Source of the DNA: Xanthomonas fragariae
GTDB taxonomy: Bacteria; Pseudomonadota; Gammaproteobacteria; Xanthomonadales; Xanthomonadaceae
NCBI RefSeq assembly: GCF_900183975.1
Contig: NZ_LT853882.1
Location: 186,001 to 250,000, forward strand
Reading direction: 5' to 3'
Length of the DNA stretch: 64,000 nucleotides
Part shown: piece by piece, positions 34,849 through 45,768 of the stretch
Layout of the letters: each line of letters begins with the position of its first letter
Position numbering within the stretch: position 1 is the stretch's first letter
Translations under genes and position numbers: made by a program
The notes under the pieces: generated by a model
Seen by the model: only the letters and a program-made list of their open reading frames with translations
What the model was told of the DNA's origin: nothing
Database searches by the model: none

Positions 34849-36354
34849 GTCGCCACTGAAACACCCCAACCACCCAACGACCGCAAGGCCTTGATGTCTG
34901 CACCGGCGTGCCAAAACTACCAGTGTTCGCTACGCTGAAGGCTGGTTTCTTGCAATTTCCGCCCATGCGTACACGCCGTCCTGCTGCCGAAGACATGCCT
35001 GCCGATGAGTTGTTTCGATCGCGGCTGGAGAACCAGATCGATCTGCGTCATCCGCTGGCGCGGCTGAGCCAACGGATGCCGTGGACGGCGTTGGAGCAAG
35101 CACTTTCATCGCGCTTGCCGGCCACCCAGGCCGGTGGCGGTCGGCCGGCATTGCCGGTGCGGCTGATTGCCGGTTTGCTCTACCTCAAACACGCCTACGA
35201 CCTGTCCGATGAAGCGGTGTGCGAGCGTTGGCTGGAGAATCCGTACTGGCAGTTCTTCACCGGTGAGGTCGTGTTCCAGACGCGCTTGCCGAGCGATGCC
35301 AGCTCGCTGACGCGCTGGCGGCAGCGCCTGGGTGAGGCCGGGATGGAAGAGCTGCTGGCGCACACCATCAACGCCGCGCATGCGATGCAGGCGGTGGACG
35401 CACGCGAGTTGTCGCAGGTGATCGTGGACACCACGGTGCAGGAAAAGGCGATCGCCTATCCGACCGACAGCCGTTTGCTGGAGGTGGCACGCAAGAAGCT
35501 GGTGTTACTGGCCAAGCGGCACGGCATCGGATTGCGGCAGAGCTACGCGCGGCAAGGCCCGGCCCTGAGCCGCAAGGCAGGTCGGTATGCGCATGCGCGC
35601 CAGTTCAAGCGCATGCAGCGCGTGCTGCGACGTCAACGCACAGTGCTGGGACGGCTCGTGCGCGACATCCAACGCAAACTCGATCAGGTAAACACCGGCG
35701 TGCGCGAGCGCATCGCTGTCTGGCTGGAACGTGCGCAACGGCTGTACACGCAGCGTCCGAAGGACAAACAAAAACTGTACGCATTGCATGCCCCGGAAGT
35801 GGAATGCATCGGCAAGGGCAAGGCGCGTCAAGCGTACGAATTTGGCGTCAAGGTCGGCATTGCAGTCACCGCCTGCAAGGGATTGGTCGTGGGTGCGCGC
35901 AGCTTCCCGGGCAACCCGTACGACGGCGATACCTTGGCCGAGCAGCTGGAGCAGACACGCGGGTTGCTGCAGGATGTGAGCGTAGAACCGACGGTGGCGA
36001 TCGTGGACCTGGGCGATCGCGGGCGCGAGGTCGATGGCGTGCAGGTCCCTGCATCGCGGCAAGGCCAAGACGCTGACGCGACGGCAATGGCGCTGGATCA
36101 AGCGACGGCAGGCGGTGGAGCCGGTGATCGGACATCTGAAAGACGACTGCAGGTTGCGTCGCTGCAGGCTAAAAGGTGCCCAAGGCGATGCGCTGCACGT
36201 GCTCGGCTGCGCCGCCGGCTACAACCTGCGCTGGCTGCTGCGCTGGATCGCGTTTTTGCGTGCCTGGATGCGGGCGATGAGATGGTCATCCTTGAGCACC
36301 GTGCCGCTGTCACCGACGGCACTTGGCGCTTGAAGGGGATTTTTCAGGGACGAC
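34849..36354 (+). mobile_element. Large IS5-type insertion sequence, copy B
   Basis: 1506-bp element with ends GTCGCCACTGAAACACCCC (left) and GTCGTCCCTGAAAAATCCCC (right, reverse complement). Six bases on each side (TTATTA left, TAATTA right) agree at five positions and may be a mutated target duplication. Nearly identical to copy C at 54101-55606 over its whole length and in the same orientation, about 19 kb apart, so the two can recombine. Confidence 0.9.
34965..36333 (+). pseudogene. DDE transposase of IS copy B, C-terminal frameshift
   Basis: The frame from MRTRRPAAEDMPADELFRSR runs through the DUF772/InsH-like N-terminal domain (LENQIDLRHPLARLSQRMPW) and catalytic Asp segments (VIVDTTVQEKAIAYPTDSRL) up to DRGREVDGVQV. 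There an extra C near 36047, relative to copy A, shifts the frame. The expected ending (HRGKAKTLTRRQWRWIKRRQ, then AVEPVIGHLKDDCRL with the last catalytic Glu) is present in the next frame to TGA 36333. The chain actually made would read on in the wrong frame to 36371. Confidence 0.85.
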
Positions 36355-36441
36355 TAATTAGCCACTCTTAAGTCTGACGATTGTCGGTGCGTAGGTCACT
36401 GCGGCAGCGGAAGCGGCTGGGCGCACGCCGCCCAGTGACGC

Positions 36442-36900
36442 TCAGCGTTCCTGCGGCGGTAACGGCTGTGTGGACTGCGGCGCCTGTGCCTGTGCCGGCA
36501 CCCAGATCGCCAGACCCGCTGCGTGCTTTTGAGTCGTCGGGATGCCGATTCCCAACCCGCCGCCAACGTGGCCACCGTAGCTGCCACCTCCGACCGACAG
36601 GCCGCCGCCGGAGCGTTCCGAGCCGACGCCGACGATGACCACGCCGTTGGCGCCGAGTTTGGCGGCTTCGCGCTTGAGCCGTTGTACGGCCGCGTCGGTC
36701 TGACCTTGAGTGCCAAAGCCGGCCGCGCTGGTGGATTCGAGCTGGGCGATTTCCACCGAGCCCACCGGGGCGTTGGAATATACCTGGACCTGGGCCGGGT
36801 CGATCGGCGCACGCGCCCGACCCAGCATCACCTTGGAACTGCTGGCGCAGCTGGCCAGCAGCATGGTCAGTGCAGCTGCGATGACGACGTGCTTGTTCAT
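36442..36900 (-). CDS. Lipoprotein of unknown function, RcsF/YbjQ-like core
   Basis: 152 residues. Lipobox TMLLASCASSS with Cys at about residue 18. The core VQVYSNAPVGSVEIAQLEST to AVQRLKREAAKLGANGVVIV resembles the alternating strand-helix pattern of YbjQ/RcsF-type proteins, in which a helix rich in A and K precedes a GANGV strand. A Gly-rich stretch (GGGLSVGGGSYGGHVGGG) and a Pro/Gln-rich tail follow. ATG 36900 starts a good lipoprotein signal. It probably sits at the outer membrane; the function is not known. Confidence 0.75.
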   Translation of the reverse strand: MNKHVVIAAALTMLLASCASSSKVMLGRARAPIDPAQVQVYSNAPVGSVEIAQLESTSAAGFGTQGQTDAAVQRLKREAAKLGANGVVIVGVGSERSGGGLSVGGGSYGGHVGGGLGIGIPTTQKHAAGLAIWVPAQAQAPQSTQPLPPQER

Positions 36901-37100
36901 GATGTGGCACCTGTGTAACGACAGTGACAGCGATGATTCGGCGCCTGGACTGAATCGCGCCGGAGGTTGCAGCACCCTAGCCATGCCCACGTGAGGCTGC
37001 CGCCAAGCCGCCATCGGTCATGATGACCGCCCGCCCACGGCATCTTGGCTGGCGCAACGCTTAAGCTCTGGTCTGAATTCTTGGAAAGGCGAGGTGGCAC

Positions 37101-37349
37101 GTGGGATTGATCAGCCTGCTATGGGGCATCGTGGCGCTGGCGTGGATGATGCTGGCCTTCATCCCGTTCCTGGGCTGGGGCAACTGGTTCCTGATTCCGT
37201 TTGCGGCGGTGGGCGCAGTAATCGCCGCGATCGCGGTGCTGCTCACCTCGGCCGGCAACCGCGGCCGCGCCAAGACCGGCTTGCTGCTCAACGGCCTGGT
37301 GATCGTGGTCGGGGTGATCCGTCTGAGCCTGGGCGGTGGCGTGATCTAG
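37101..37349 (+). CDS. Small membrane protein
   Basis: 82 residues from GTG 37101, with a GGCGAGGTGGCAC context upstream. Three hydrophobic segments are visible (about residues 3-22, 28-48 and 60-78) separated by short polar turns (SAGNRGRAKTG). No recognised family beyond small DUF4190-like membrane proteins. It lies between a lipoprotein gene on the other strand and hemB, about 145 bp before the latter. Confidence 0.65.
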   Translation: MGLISLLWGIVALAWMMLAFIPFLGWGNWFLIPFAAVGAVIAAIAVLLTSAGNRGRAKTGLLLNGLVIVVGVIRLSLGGGVI

Positions 37350-37483
37350 AGCGTGTTATGCACGTTGGGATGAGATGCGTTGGTGGTCAGCGGTGCGGGG
37401 CGGGTGCTGGGTGGTGGCCGCCAAGGCAAGCGGCGCAGCGCGTCCTGCGCCAAGGTGGCGGGCGTAGACTTGTGGGCTGCTGA

Positions 37484-38485
<1,002 letters not shown>

Positions 38486-38758
38486 GCGCGTCGATGTGGT
38501 TGATGAGTGGGAGGCGTTGGTCTCGTGTCTCCCAAGTACGCCGACCCCCACTACTCGCGTCTGTGCGGTGAAGTGAAGCAATGCCGGTCCTGCTGTGATC
38601 CTCACCGCAGGCTTTGGCCGGCGTCGGTTCGCGCGCTTAAGGCTTCTTGATCTGCCCATCTGACTCGGCCGATGACGCCATCGCGATGACTTGGCCACCA
38701 AGCTCCGATAACGATTCTCATCTACACTAGCAAGCCCATAGTTTCAGGCTGCTCGCCC

Positions 38759-41278
38759 GTGCTCAAGACGGTGCTATTCCAACTGCACTGGTTGCTCGGC
38801 ATCACCGCCAGTCTGGTGCTATCGGTGATGGGGCTGACTGGCGCGTTGATGTCTTTCGAAAACGAGATCTTGCGGTTGGCCAATCCGGCCATCGCGCAGT
38901 TGGCCGATCGGCAGGCAGCAGGCGAGCGGGCATTGCCGGTGGATGTGCTGGTGCAGCGACTCGATCTGGGGCGGCAGCAGGCGATCACGCGCATGTTGAT
39001 CGATCCCACCGGCGCACGTCCGTCCACCGCACGTTTGGCCGGCAAGGGCGGCGGTCGCGTATACTTCGATCCCTATACGGGTGAAAAGGTCGCGGCACCG
39101 CGGCTGAGCGACGCGTTTGCTTTTATCGAAGATCTGCATCGCCATCTGACCGCCGGCAAGCGCGGTCAGGCGGTGACCGGCGCGAGCACGTTGATCCTGT
39201 TGTTTTTGTGCGCGTCTGGTCTGTATCTGCGTTGGCCGCGACGTTGGTGGCGTCTGCGTACGTGGTGGGCGGTGGAATGGCGACGGCAAGGGCGCAGTTT
39301 TCTGTGGAGCTTGCACGCGGTGCTCGGTACTTGGTGTCTGTTGGTGTATTTGCTGGTCGCGCTGACCGGGCTTACCTGGTCCTACACCTGGTACCGCGAC
39401 GGCATGATGGCCTTGCTCGGTAAGGAGCCGGCGATGCGCGGCGACGGGCGCGATCATCGCGCGGTCACGGTGGATTTCGCACGCGTGCAGCGCATCCTGG
39501 ATGGTATTGCGGGCACTCGCAGCACAGCACTGGATGTGCGTCTTCCGACCCGAGCCGGGCAACCGCTGAGTGTGCGGTTTTTGCCGAATGATCCCGATCA
39601 CGATCGGGCCTACGACACTGTGGAAATCGAGCCAGGCAGCGGTGCGTTGCTACGTCGTCAGGACTACGCGCTGCTGCCCCGCGGACAGCAATTGCTGGTC
39701 AGCATGTTTTCGCTGCATTCGGGCAGTTTCTTCGGCCTGCCGGGGCGCATCTTGGTGATGCTGGCCAGTGCCGGCATGTCGGTGTTCTTCGTCACCGGCT
39801 GGATGCTGTACCTGGATCGCCGCCGCAAAAAGTGCGCATTGCGTGCCGCACGCGAAGTACTGCAAAGCACGCCGCCGGCCTCGCAGGCCGAGCCGTGGTT
39901 GGTCGGGTTCGCCAGCCAGAGCGGATTTGCCGAACGGCTCGCTTGGCAGGCGGCCGGGCATCTGCAGGCGGCTGGCCTGCCGGTGCAGGTGCGCTCGCTG
40001 GCGCAACTTCAGGCGCAGGACCTGCAGGGCACCCGGCATGCGCTGTTTGTGGTCAGCACCTTCGGCGATGGCGAACCGCCGGATGCAGCACGCGGGTTCG
40101 AACGTGCGGTGTTGCGTCAGCGCTTGGCATTGCCGCAGTTGGCTTATGCGGTGCTGGCCTTGGGCGACCGTCAATACGCGCAGTTCTGCGGGTTTTCGCG
40201 GCGCATCGAGCAGTGGTTGAACGCGCAGGGTGCGCGGCCGTTGTTTCCCGCAGTGGAGATGGACAACACCGACCCGCAGGCGCTGGCGCAATGGCATGCG
40301 CAATTGGAGCAGATCGCCGGTGCGCCGGTGACGGCAGTGCCGTTGACGCGGCCGATCCTGACCGAATGGACACTGTCGTCGCGCACGCATCTCAACCCTG
40401 GCAGCGAAGGTGCACCGATCTGGCGGATCGACCTGCAGCCGCCGGCCGGCGCGCAGTGGCAGGCCGGCGATATTCTCGAAGTGCAGCCTGCCCATGCGTA
40501 TGCGCACGTACGTGCGTGCCTGGTCGGCTGGGGGCTGCCGCCGGATGCATTGGTGCATGTCAATGCGCAGTTGCTGCCGCTGCAGCAGGCTGCCGCCGAG
40601 CGCGTGCTGCCGGAGCCGCCGACACGCCCGCCAACGCCGCAGCCCGATCCACAGGCGTGGCTGGATGCTTGCGCCTGGCTGCCAACGCGCGACTATTCGC
40701 TCGCCAGCGTACCGGCCGACGGCACGGCGATGGCGGTGGTGCGCCTGACGACGCGCGCCGATGGCAACCCCGGTCTGGGCTCGGGTTGGCTGATTTGCCA
40801 TGCACCCACCGGTGCACCGGTGCGCGCGCGGTTGCGCCGCAATCCCGGCTTTCATCGCGTTGCATCGGCGCCGATGCTCTTGATCGGCAACGGCACCGGC
40901 ATCGCAGGCTTGCGCGGCCTGCTGCGCGATGCCGAACTGGCCGGCGCACACGGGCACTGGCTGCTGTTCGGCGAACGTCACGCGGCGCACGATGCGCTGT
41001 TTGCCGATGAGCTGCAGGCGTGGCAGGCGAGCGGCCATCTGCAGCAGCTGGATTGGGTGTTCTCGCGCGATCAGGCACACAAGCGTTATGTGCAGCACCA
41101 GCTGCGCGATGCCGGCGATGCGCCGCGGCACTGGATCGATCGCGGCGCGGTGATCTACGTGTGCGGCAGTCTGAACAGCATGGCCCGCGAGGTCGATGCC
41201 ACGTTGCGCGAACTCCTGGGCGGTGCACGATTGGAGGCGTTGACCGCAGCAGGCCGTTATCGGCGCGATGTGTATTGA
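38759..41278 (+). CDS. PepSY-type membrane flavoprotein reductase (PepSY + flavodoxin + FAD/NADP reductase fusion)
   Basis: 839 residues in three parts. Residues about 1-360: a PepSY-associated membrane domain with four helices (HWLLGITASLVLSVMGLTGA, LILLFLCASGLYLRWPRRWW, LLVYLLVALTGLTWSYTWYR, ILVMLASAGMSVFFVTGWML) and periplasmic PepSY segments. About 375-520: a flavodoxin domain (VGFASQSGFAERLAW, VVSTFGDGEPPDAARGFE). About 540-839: a sulfite-reductase-like FAD/NAD(P)H domain (RDYSLASVPAD, LIGNGTGIAGLRG, YVCGSLNSMAREVD). It likely moves electrons from NADPH across the inner membrane, as for ferric-siderophore reduction. Start GTG 38759. Confidence 0.85.
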   Translation: MLKTVLFQLHWLLGITASLVLSVMGLTGALMSFENEILRLANPAIAQLADRQAAGERALPVDVLVQRLDLGRQQAITRMLIDPTGARPSTARLAGKGGGRVYFDPYTGEKVAAPRLSDAFAFIEDLHRHLTAGKRGQAVTGASTLILLFLCASGLYLRWPRRWWRLRTWWAVEWRRQGRSFLWSLHAVLGTWCLLVYLLVALTGLTWSYTWYRDGMMALLGKEPAMRGDGRDHRAVTVDFARVQRILDGIAGTRSTALDVRLPTRAGQPLSVRFLPNDPDHDRAYDTVEIEPGSGALLRRQDYALLPRGQQLLVSMFSLHSGSFFGLPGRILVMLASAGMSVFFVTGWMLYLDRRRKKCALRAAREVLQSTPPASQAEPWLVGFASQSGFAERLAWQAAGHLQAAGLPVQVRSLAQLQAQDLQGTRHALFVVSTFGDGEPPDAARGFERAVLRQRLALPQLAYAVLALGDRQYAQFCGFSRRIEQWLNAQGARPLFPAVEMDNTDPQALAQWHAQLEQIAGAPVTAVPLTRPILTEWTLSSRTHLNPGSEGAPIWRIDLQPPAGAQWQAGDILEVQPAHAYAHVRACLVGWGLPPDALVHVNAQLLPLQQAAAERVLPEPPTRPPTPQPDPQAWLDACAWLPTRDYSLASVPADGTAMAVVRLTTRADGNPGLGSGWLICHAPTGAPVRARLRRNPGFHRVASAPMLLIGNGTGIAGLRGLLRDAELAGAHGHWLLFGERHAAHDALFADELQAWQASGHLQQLDWVFSRDQAHKRYVQHQLRDAGDAPRHWIDRGAVIYVCGSLNSMAREVDATLRELLGGARLEALTAAGRYRRDVY

Positions 41279-41400
41279 GCGCGGTCATCGGCGACCGCGC
41301 CGCAGTTTTCGTCTGCTGTCGCGCATCTTCAAGTCCGGCATCGGCACGTCTTGGACGCTGCACTTTCAGCGTGCCGCGATGCCTGATCTCAAACGTTTCC

Positions 41401-41589
41401 TCATGTCTTGTCGGTCCGGCCCAAGCTTGGTTTTCTCAGCAACAGTTCCGGGCGCAGCGTGGCGCGCGCCTCATTGGCCGGCGTGGAGAACACGCCCATG
41501 CCTTCGCTGCCGAACTCGGCAAATCCCGAAGCAGACGGAACGCAGAGTAAACTTGCCGCCAGCGCGAGCAGCGTCCATCGAAGTTGCAT
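41401..41589 (-). CDS. Small exported protein, 62 residues
   Basis: [20 protein letters not shown] is a good signal peptide, followed by a short mature part ([20 protein letters not shown], then [12 protein letters not shown]). The ribosome-site candidate AGGCAGGAC lies just upstream of ATG 41589. Divergent from aroE, with about 50 bp between starts. No family recognised; the length and signal peptide favour a real gene, but it is small enough that chance cannot be excluded. Confidence 0.55.
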   Translation of the reverse strand: MQLRWTLLALAASLLCVPSASGFAEFGSEGMGVFSTPANEARATLRPELLLRKPSLGRTDKT

Positions 41590-41640
41590 GCGGTGTCCTG
41601 CCTCAAGTCCCGCACAGTCTATTCAACCAGAGAGCGTTTC

Positions 41641-42492
41641 ATGCCCGTTTCCCGTTATGCCGTGTTCGGTCACCCCGTCGCTCATTCGCTGTCGCCAGCC
41701 ATCCACGCCGACTTCGGGAAACAGACCGGCATTGCGCTGGATTACACCGCCATCGATGCGCCGCCAGAGGAATTCAGCGCCGCGCTGCAACGCTTCGCCG
41801 ACGAAGGCGGCAAGGGCGCCAACGTGACCTTGCCGCTGAAAGAAGCCGCCTGTGCGTTGTCGAACAGCGTGAGCGATCGCGCGCGTCTGGCCGGCGCGGT
41901 CAACACGCTGGTGCGCAATGACGGCCAGTGGCAGGGCGACAACACCGATGGCGTTGGCCTGGTGCGCGATCTCACCGATCGCCACGGCCTGGACCTACGC
42001 GGGCGCCGTGTGCTGCTGCTGGGCGCCGGTGGCGCCGCGCGTGGCGTGGCACCAGCGTTGCTGGAAGCGGGCATCACCGAAATGGTGGCGGTGAACCGTT
42101 CGCCTGAGCGTGCCGATGCGTTGTGCGATGCGCTAGGCGAACCGGGGCGGGTGGTGTCGCGTTACATCGAAGATCTGCGCGATCTGGGCGACTTCGAGTT
42201 GATCGTCAATGCCACTGCCGCCGGTCGCGACCGCGATGCCGGTGCCTTCGCGCTGCCGCTGGGTCTGGTCAACAGCCTCACCGCTGCGGTCGATCTCAAC
42301 TACGGGGCCACCGCCATTGCTTTTCTGGCCTGGGCACGTGCGGCGCAATGCCGTTACGCCATCGATGGCCTCGGCATGCTGGTGGAGCAGGCAGCCGTCA
42401 GCTTTTCGCTGTGGCACGGCGTGCGCCCGGATACCGACCCGGTTTATGCCGCGCTGCGCGCGCGCGAGGCCGTACTGATCAGTGCCGATTGA
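41641..42492 (+). CDS. aroE: Shikimate dehydrogenase
   Basis: 283 residues; reduces 3-dehydroshikimate with NADPH in aromatic amino-acid synthesis. Shikimate-site motifs [17 protein letters not shown] and [10 protein letters not shown] (catalytic Lys) with [13 protein letters not shown] (catalytic Asp); the NADP-binding loop is [21 protein letters not shown]-terminal [21 protein letters not shown] 41641 is at the family start. The stop lies 11 bp inside the next gene, a small membrane protein. Confidence 0.96.
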   Translation: MPVSRYAVFGHPVAHSLSPAIHADFGKQTGIALDYTAIDAPPEEFSAALQRFADEGGKGANVTLPLKEAACALSNSVSDRARLAGAVNTLVRNDGQWQGDNTDGVGLVRDLTDRHGLDLRGRRVLLLGAGGAARGVAPALLEAGITEMVAVNRSPERADALCDALGEPGRVVSRYIEDLRDLGDFELIVNATAAGRDRDAGAFALPLGLVNSLTAAVDLNYGATAIAFLAWARAAQCRYAIDGLGMLVEQAAVSFSLWHGVRPDTDPVYAALRAREAVLISAD

Positions 42493-42856
42493 GTCGGGCA
42501 GCGTGACGACCACAGACATCCTGCTGACTCTGGTCACCAGCCTGCTGTCGCGGGTGCCGCTGCTGATCGCGTTGCTGCTCGGGCTGGTGCTGCTGTGGCG
42601 CGCTCCGCACGGGCCGCTGCGACGCGCCGGGCTGGCCGCGCTGTGGCTGCTGCTTGGCTGCCTGTTGGCCGAAGCGGCCCTCCAGGCGATTCCGATGTTG
42701 CTGCTGCAACAGGGCAATGTGCGCCAGATCAGCGTGGTGATGGGCGTCGGCCGCTTTGCGCTGACCGCCGTGCAAGGCGTTGGCATCGGTGTGCTGGTGT
42801 GGACACTGGCGCGCAGTCTGCAACGGCTGCCGCCCGCCAGGGACACTTGCGCATGA
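42482..42856 (+). CDS. Small membrane protein after aroE
   Basis: About 124 residues with three to four hydrophobic segments ([59 protein letters not shown]). GTG 42482 overlaps the aroE stop by 11 bp; GTG 42503 is an alternative start just after it. Overlap suggests co-translation with aroE. No family is recognised and the role is unknown. Confidence 0.65.
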   Translation: MPIESGSVTTTDILLTLVTSLLSRVPLLIALLLGLVLLWRAPHGPLRRAGLAALWLLLGCLLAEAALQAIPMLLLQQGNVRQISVVMGVGRFALTAVQGVGIGVLVWTLARSLQRLPPARDTCA

Positions 42857-43114
42857 TCCCGATCGTGGCCTCGGGGCCGGCCTTGACCGTCAGGTGGCCG
42901 CAGGCGCTATTTGGTGCGGCACTTATTACGCTGCAATGGCTTTCCACTACGCCATCGGTGCCCACATCATGCGTGCCCGCGCGTTGTTACTGATTGCGCC
43001 CCGCGCGACCGCATCGCAAATCCCGCCTCCAAGCCACGCCTCGCCCAGGCAACCCGTTCAGTTGTCCGGCATGCCGGTCGCAGGCGCCGCGCCGGTCCGT
43101 GCGAAAATAGCCGG

Positions 43115-45259
43115 ATGAGTGAAGTCGCCCCACCGGCCGCGCCGTCGGCGCCAGTCCCTCCCGCCCCTACCCAGCGCAGCCTGACCGAGCCGGTCAAGGC
43201 CGGCATCCGCGAGGCTTACGCCAAGCTGCAGGCCAACACGCCCGGCTTTGCCACGCGGCGTGCACAGAGCCAGATGATCGGCCTGGTCTCGCGCGCGCTG
43301 GCCACCTCCGGCGGCATTGGCATCGCCGAGGCCCCCACCGGGGTGGGCAAGAGTCTGGGCTATCTCACCGCCGGCGTGCCGATCGCTTTGGCCACCAAAA
43401 AGAAGCTGGTGATCAGCACCGGCACCGTGGCGCTGCAGTCGCAGCTGGTGGAGCGCGATATTCCGGCCTTCCTGAAAGCGACCGGCCTGGAAGCAACCGT
43501 GGCACTTGCCAAGGGCCGCACCCGTTACCTGTGCACCCGCAACGCTGCCGAGCTGCAGGGCGAGACTAGCCAGGAAGGCATGTTCGACGACGAACAGGTG
43601 CTCTACGACCGCCCGCTTAGCCCGGCCGACGCCGATCTGGCCAAGCGCCTGGCCAATGCCTACGCCGAACGCAGCTGGAACGGCGATCTGGACGACGCGC
43701 CCGAACAGATTTCGGTGCCGCTGCGCCTGCGCATCACCACCCCTGCCTCTGGTTGTGCGGGGCGCCGTTGCAGCTATGCCGCGCAGTGCCCGGTGCTCAA
43801 GGCGCGCACCGAGGTGCGCGAAGCGCAGATCGTGGTCACCAATCACGCACTGTTGCTGTCCTCGCTGTCGCTGGGCGATGCCGAAAACGGTCAGCCCTTG
43901 ATCGCCCCGCCGGCTGACATGCTGCTGGTGCTCGATGAAGGGCACCACATCGCCGGTGTGGCGATCGACCAGGGCGCAGCGAATCTGTCGCTGGACGAAA
44001 TGGCCAAGCGCACCGGTCGCTTGCAGATCCTCATCGCTGCCGCGTACCGCGCGGTCGACAAGGACAAGATTGGCAACCTGCTACCCAACGAAGCGATCGA
44101 GGTGGCCGCACGCCTTTCCAAGTTGCTCAAGGCGTTCCATGCCGAAGTCGAGCGCCTGTGGAAGCCCGAGCTCGGCGAGCGCGATCCGTTATGGCGTGCG
44201 GCCAACGGCAAGCTGCCGCCGCAGTGGGGTCCGGTGATCGAGGAGCTCGGCGAAGAAACCCGCGCGCTGTTCAACTGGGTGCATGCCGCACACAGTGCGA
44301 TCGCCAAGGGCAAGCAGGACGATTCCGCACGCGAACGCTTGCAACGTAGCCTTGGCCTGGCGTTGGAAATGGCCGAGCAGCAACACAATCTGTGGAGCGG
44401 CTGGCGGCGCGAAGACAAGCAAGGCCAGCCGCCGATGGCGCGTTGGATCACGCTCTCGCGCGATGGTGATCTGATATGTCATTGCTCGCCGGTATCGGCC
44501 GCGCAAGTGCTGCGCACGATGATCTGGAACGAAGTGGATTCGGTGGTGATGACCTCGGCCACCCTGACCGGCGGTGGCGACTTCCAATCCTTCGCCATCA
44601 ACAACGGCTTGCCCGATCACGCCGAGATGGCCTCGTTGGCCTCGCCGTTCGATCTGCCCAATCAGGCCGAATTAATCGTGCCCGATTTCCCGGTCACGCC
44701 AGACGATCGCGAAGGCCATCCAAAAGAAGTCGCGCGTTATCTGGTGAGCGAACTGGATTGGACTTCCAAAGGCAGCATTGTGCTGTTCACCTCGCGCTGG
44801 AAGATGGAAAAGGTTGCCGACCTGATGCCGCTTGCGCAGCGCAACCGCGTGCTGGTGCAGGGCGAGGGCAACAAGTCGCAATTGATCACCGAGCATCTGC
44901 GCCGTATTGCGGCAGGCGAGGGCTCGGTGCTGTTCGGCCTCAACTCGTTCGGCGAAGGTCTGGATCTGCCCGGCGATGCCTGCACCACCGTGGTCATCAC
45001 CCAGGTGCCGTTTGCGGTGCCGACCGATCCGCAGACCTCCACCTTGAGCGAATGGCTGGAAAGTCGCGGCCATAACGCCTTCAACCTGATCGCCATCCCG
45101 CATGCGCTGCGCACGTTGACGCAGTTTGCCGGCCGCTTGATCCGAAGTTCCAACGACCACGGTCGGGTGATCATTCTCGACTCGCGCCTGCTCACCCGTC
45201 GCTACGGCAAACGCATCATCGACGCGTTGCCGCCGTTTAAGCGGGTGATCGGGCGTTGA
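43115..45259 (+). CDS. dinG: ATP-dependent DNA helicase DinG-like
   Basis: 714-residue superfamily 2 (XPD-like) helicase. Walker A EAPTGVGKSLGYLTAG near residue 75; four iron-sulfur Cys (RYLCTRN, ASGCAGRRCSYAAQCPV); DEAH box LVLDEGHH; C-terminal motif V/VI LFGLNSFGEGLDLPG and QFAGRLIRSSNDHG. DinG unwinds forked DNA and R-loops 5' to 3'. ATG 43115 begins a Pro/Ala-rich leader; the frame is open upstream without protein character. Single gene, not linked to a DNA-damage box that I can see. Confidence 0.93.
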   Translation: MSEVAPPAAPSAPVPPAPTQRSLTEPVKAGIREAYAKLQANTPGFATRRAQSQMIGLVSRALATSGGIGIAEAPTGVGKSLGYLTAGVPIALATKKKLVISTGTVALQSQLVERDIPAFLKATGLEATVALAKGRTRYLCTRNAAELQGETSQEGMFDDEQVLYDRPLSPADADLAKRLANAYAERSWNGDLDDAPEQISVPLRLRITTPASGCAGRRCSYAAQCPVLKARTEVREAQIVVTNHALLLSSLSLGDAENGQPLIAPPADMLLVLDEGHHIAGVAIDQGAANLSLDEMAKRTGRLQILIAAAYRAVDKDKIGNLLPNEAIEVAARLSKLLKAFHAEVERLWKPELGERDPLWRAANGKLPPQWGPVIEELGEETRALFNWVHAAHSAIAKGKQDDSARERLQRSLGLALEMAEQQHNLWSGWRREDKQGQPPMARWITLSRDGDLICHCSPVSAAQVLRTMIWNEVDSVVMTSATLTGGGDFQSFAINNGLPDHAEMASLASPFDLPNQAELIVPDFPVTPDDREGHPKEVARYLVSELDWTSKGSIVLFTSRWKMEKVADLMPLAQRNRVLVQGEGNKSQLITEHLRRIAAGEGSVLFGLNSFGEGLDLPGDACTTVVITQVPFAVPTDPQTSTLSEWLESRGHNAFNLIAIPHALRTLTQFAGRLIRSSNDHGRVIILDSRLLTRRYGKRIIDALPPFKRVIGR

Positions 45260-45768
45260 TTGCCACATGACTGCAATCGGCGCATGTGTTGCGCCGATGC
45301 AGTCGTGCAACAAGCTGCAAGCGATCATTGGATCGTGTAGCAACCACGCCGCGTGGATCGACGCGCAGCATCGCTCACTCACGCGTGTGCAGAGCGCAAC
45401 ATCGCCGATGCCATCGATCACTGCAGCTGCATGCAGAAGACGATGCGCGTCCTGGCCAGCACCTCCTTTATTTCTCCAAGCTCACCGAATATCAAGCAGA
45501 TCTTCAAAGCTACAACACGCCACTTCCAACCTTGCAGCGCAGCATTGGCTCAGAGCTGTCGGCACGTTTGTCATGCAAAGCGGACGCCGGCAACGCGTGC
45601 ATTCGATCGATATGGCAACGGTCTACAACCCATTGCTTGTGGACTTGGCGATACATGTCACGTTACGCCGTCGTCATCATGTTGGCCTATCGCAGCGATC
45701 ACAACTAACGACTTCTCACACTTCGGCCAGCTAGCCATGATTTGAGCTTCCTCAAACGAGCTGACGCC
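45260..45768. other. Intergenic region between dinG and katB
   Basis: About 510 bases without a supported gene. Short open frames on the plus strand have no ribosome site and no recognisable protein; codon use looks random. It contains several TGCA-rich segments (45310-45450) but no clear repeat. The katB promoter should lie near the right end; I see no certain -35/-10 or OxyR site. Confidence 0.55.

Larger units (their letters stand above)
34701..36367. repeat. MITE-like element, copy 2, carrying nested IS copy B
   Basis: Left end GAGTGGCTGACAAAACG at 34701. The right end, reverse complement GAGTGGCTAATAAAACG, is reassembled across the IS (34849-36354) and finishes at 36367. TTA duplications flank it (34698-34700 and 36368-36370). 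Without the IS it would be about 155 bp, homologous in inverse orientation to copy 1 at 19217-19357. Copy 2 also contains a 13-bp tandem duplication (TGGCGATTGCTCG twice, 34810-34835). Non-coding. Confidence 0.75.

Noticed and set aside
42911..43114. In-frame upstream extension of dinG
   Set aside because: The sequence before ATG 43115 is Arg/Cys-rich nonsense-like, and family members begin near the chosen start.
45267..45745. Several overlapping plus-strand frames before katB
   Set aside because: Three frames are open at once, a sign of chance; none has a signal or family.
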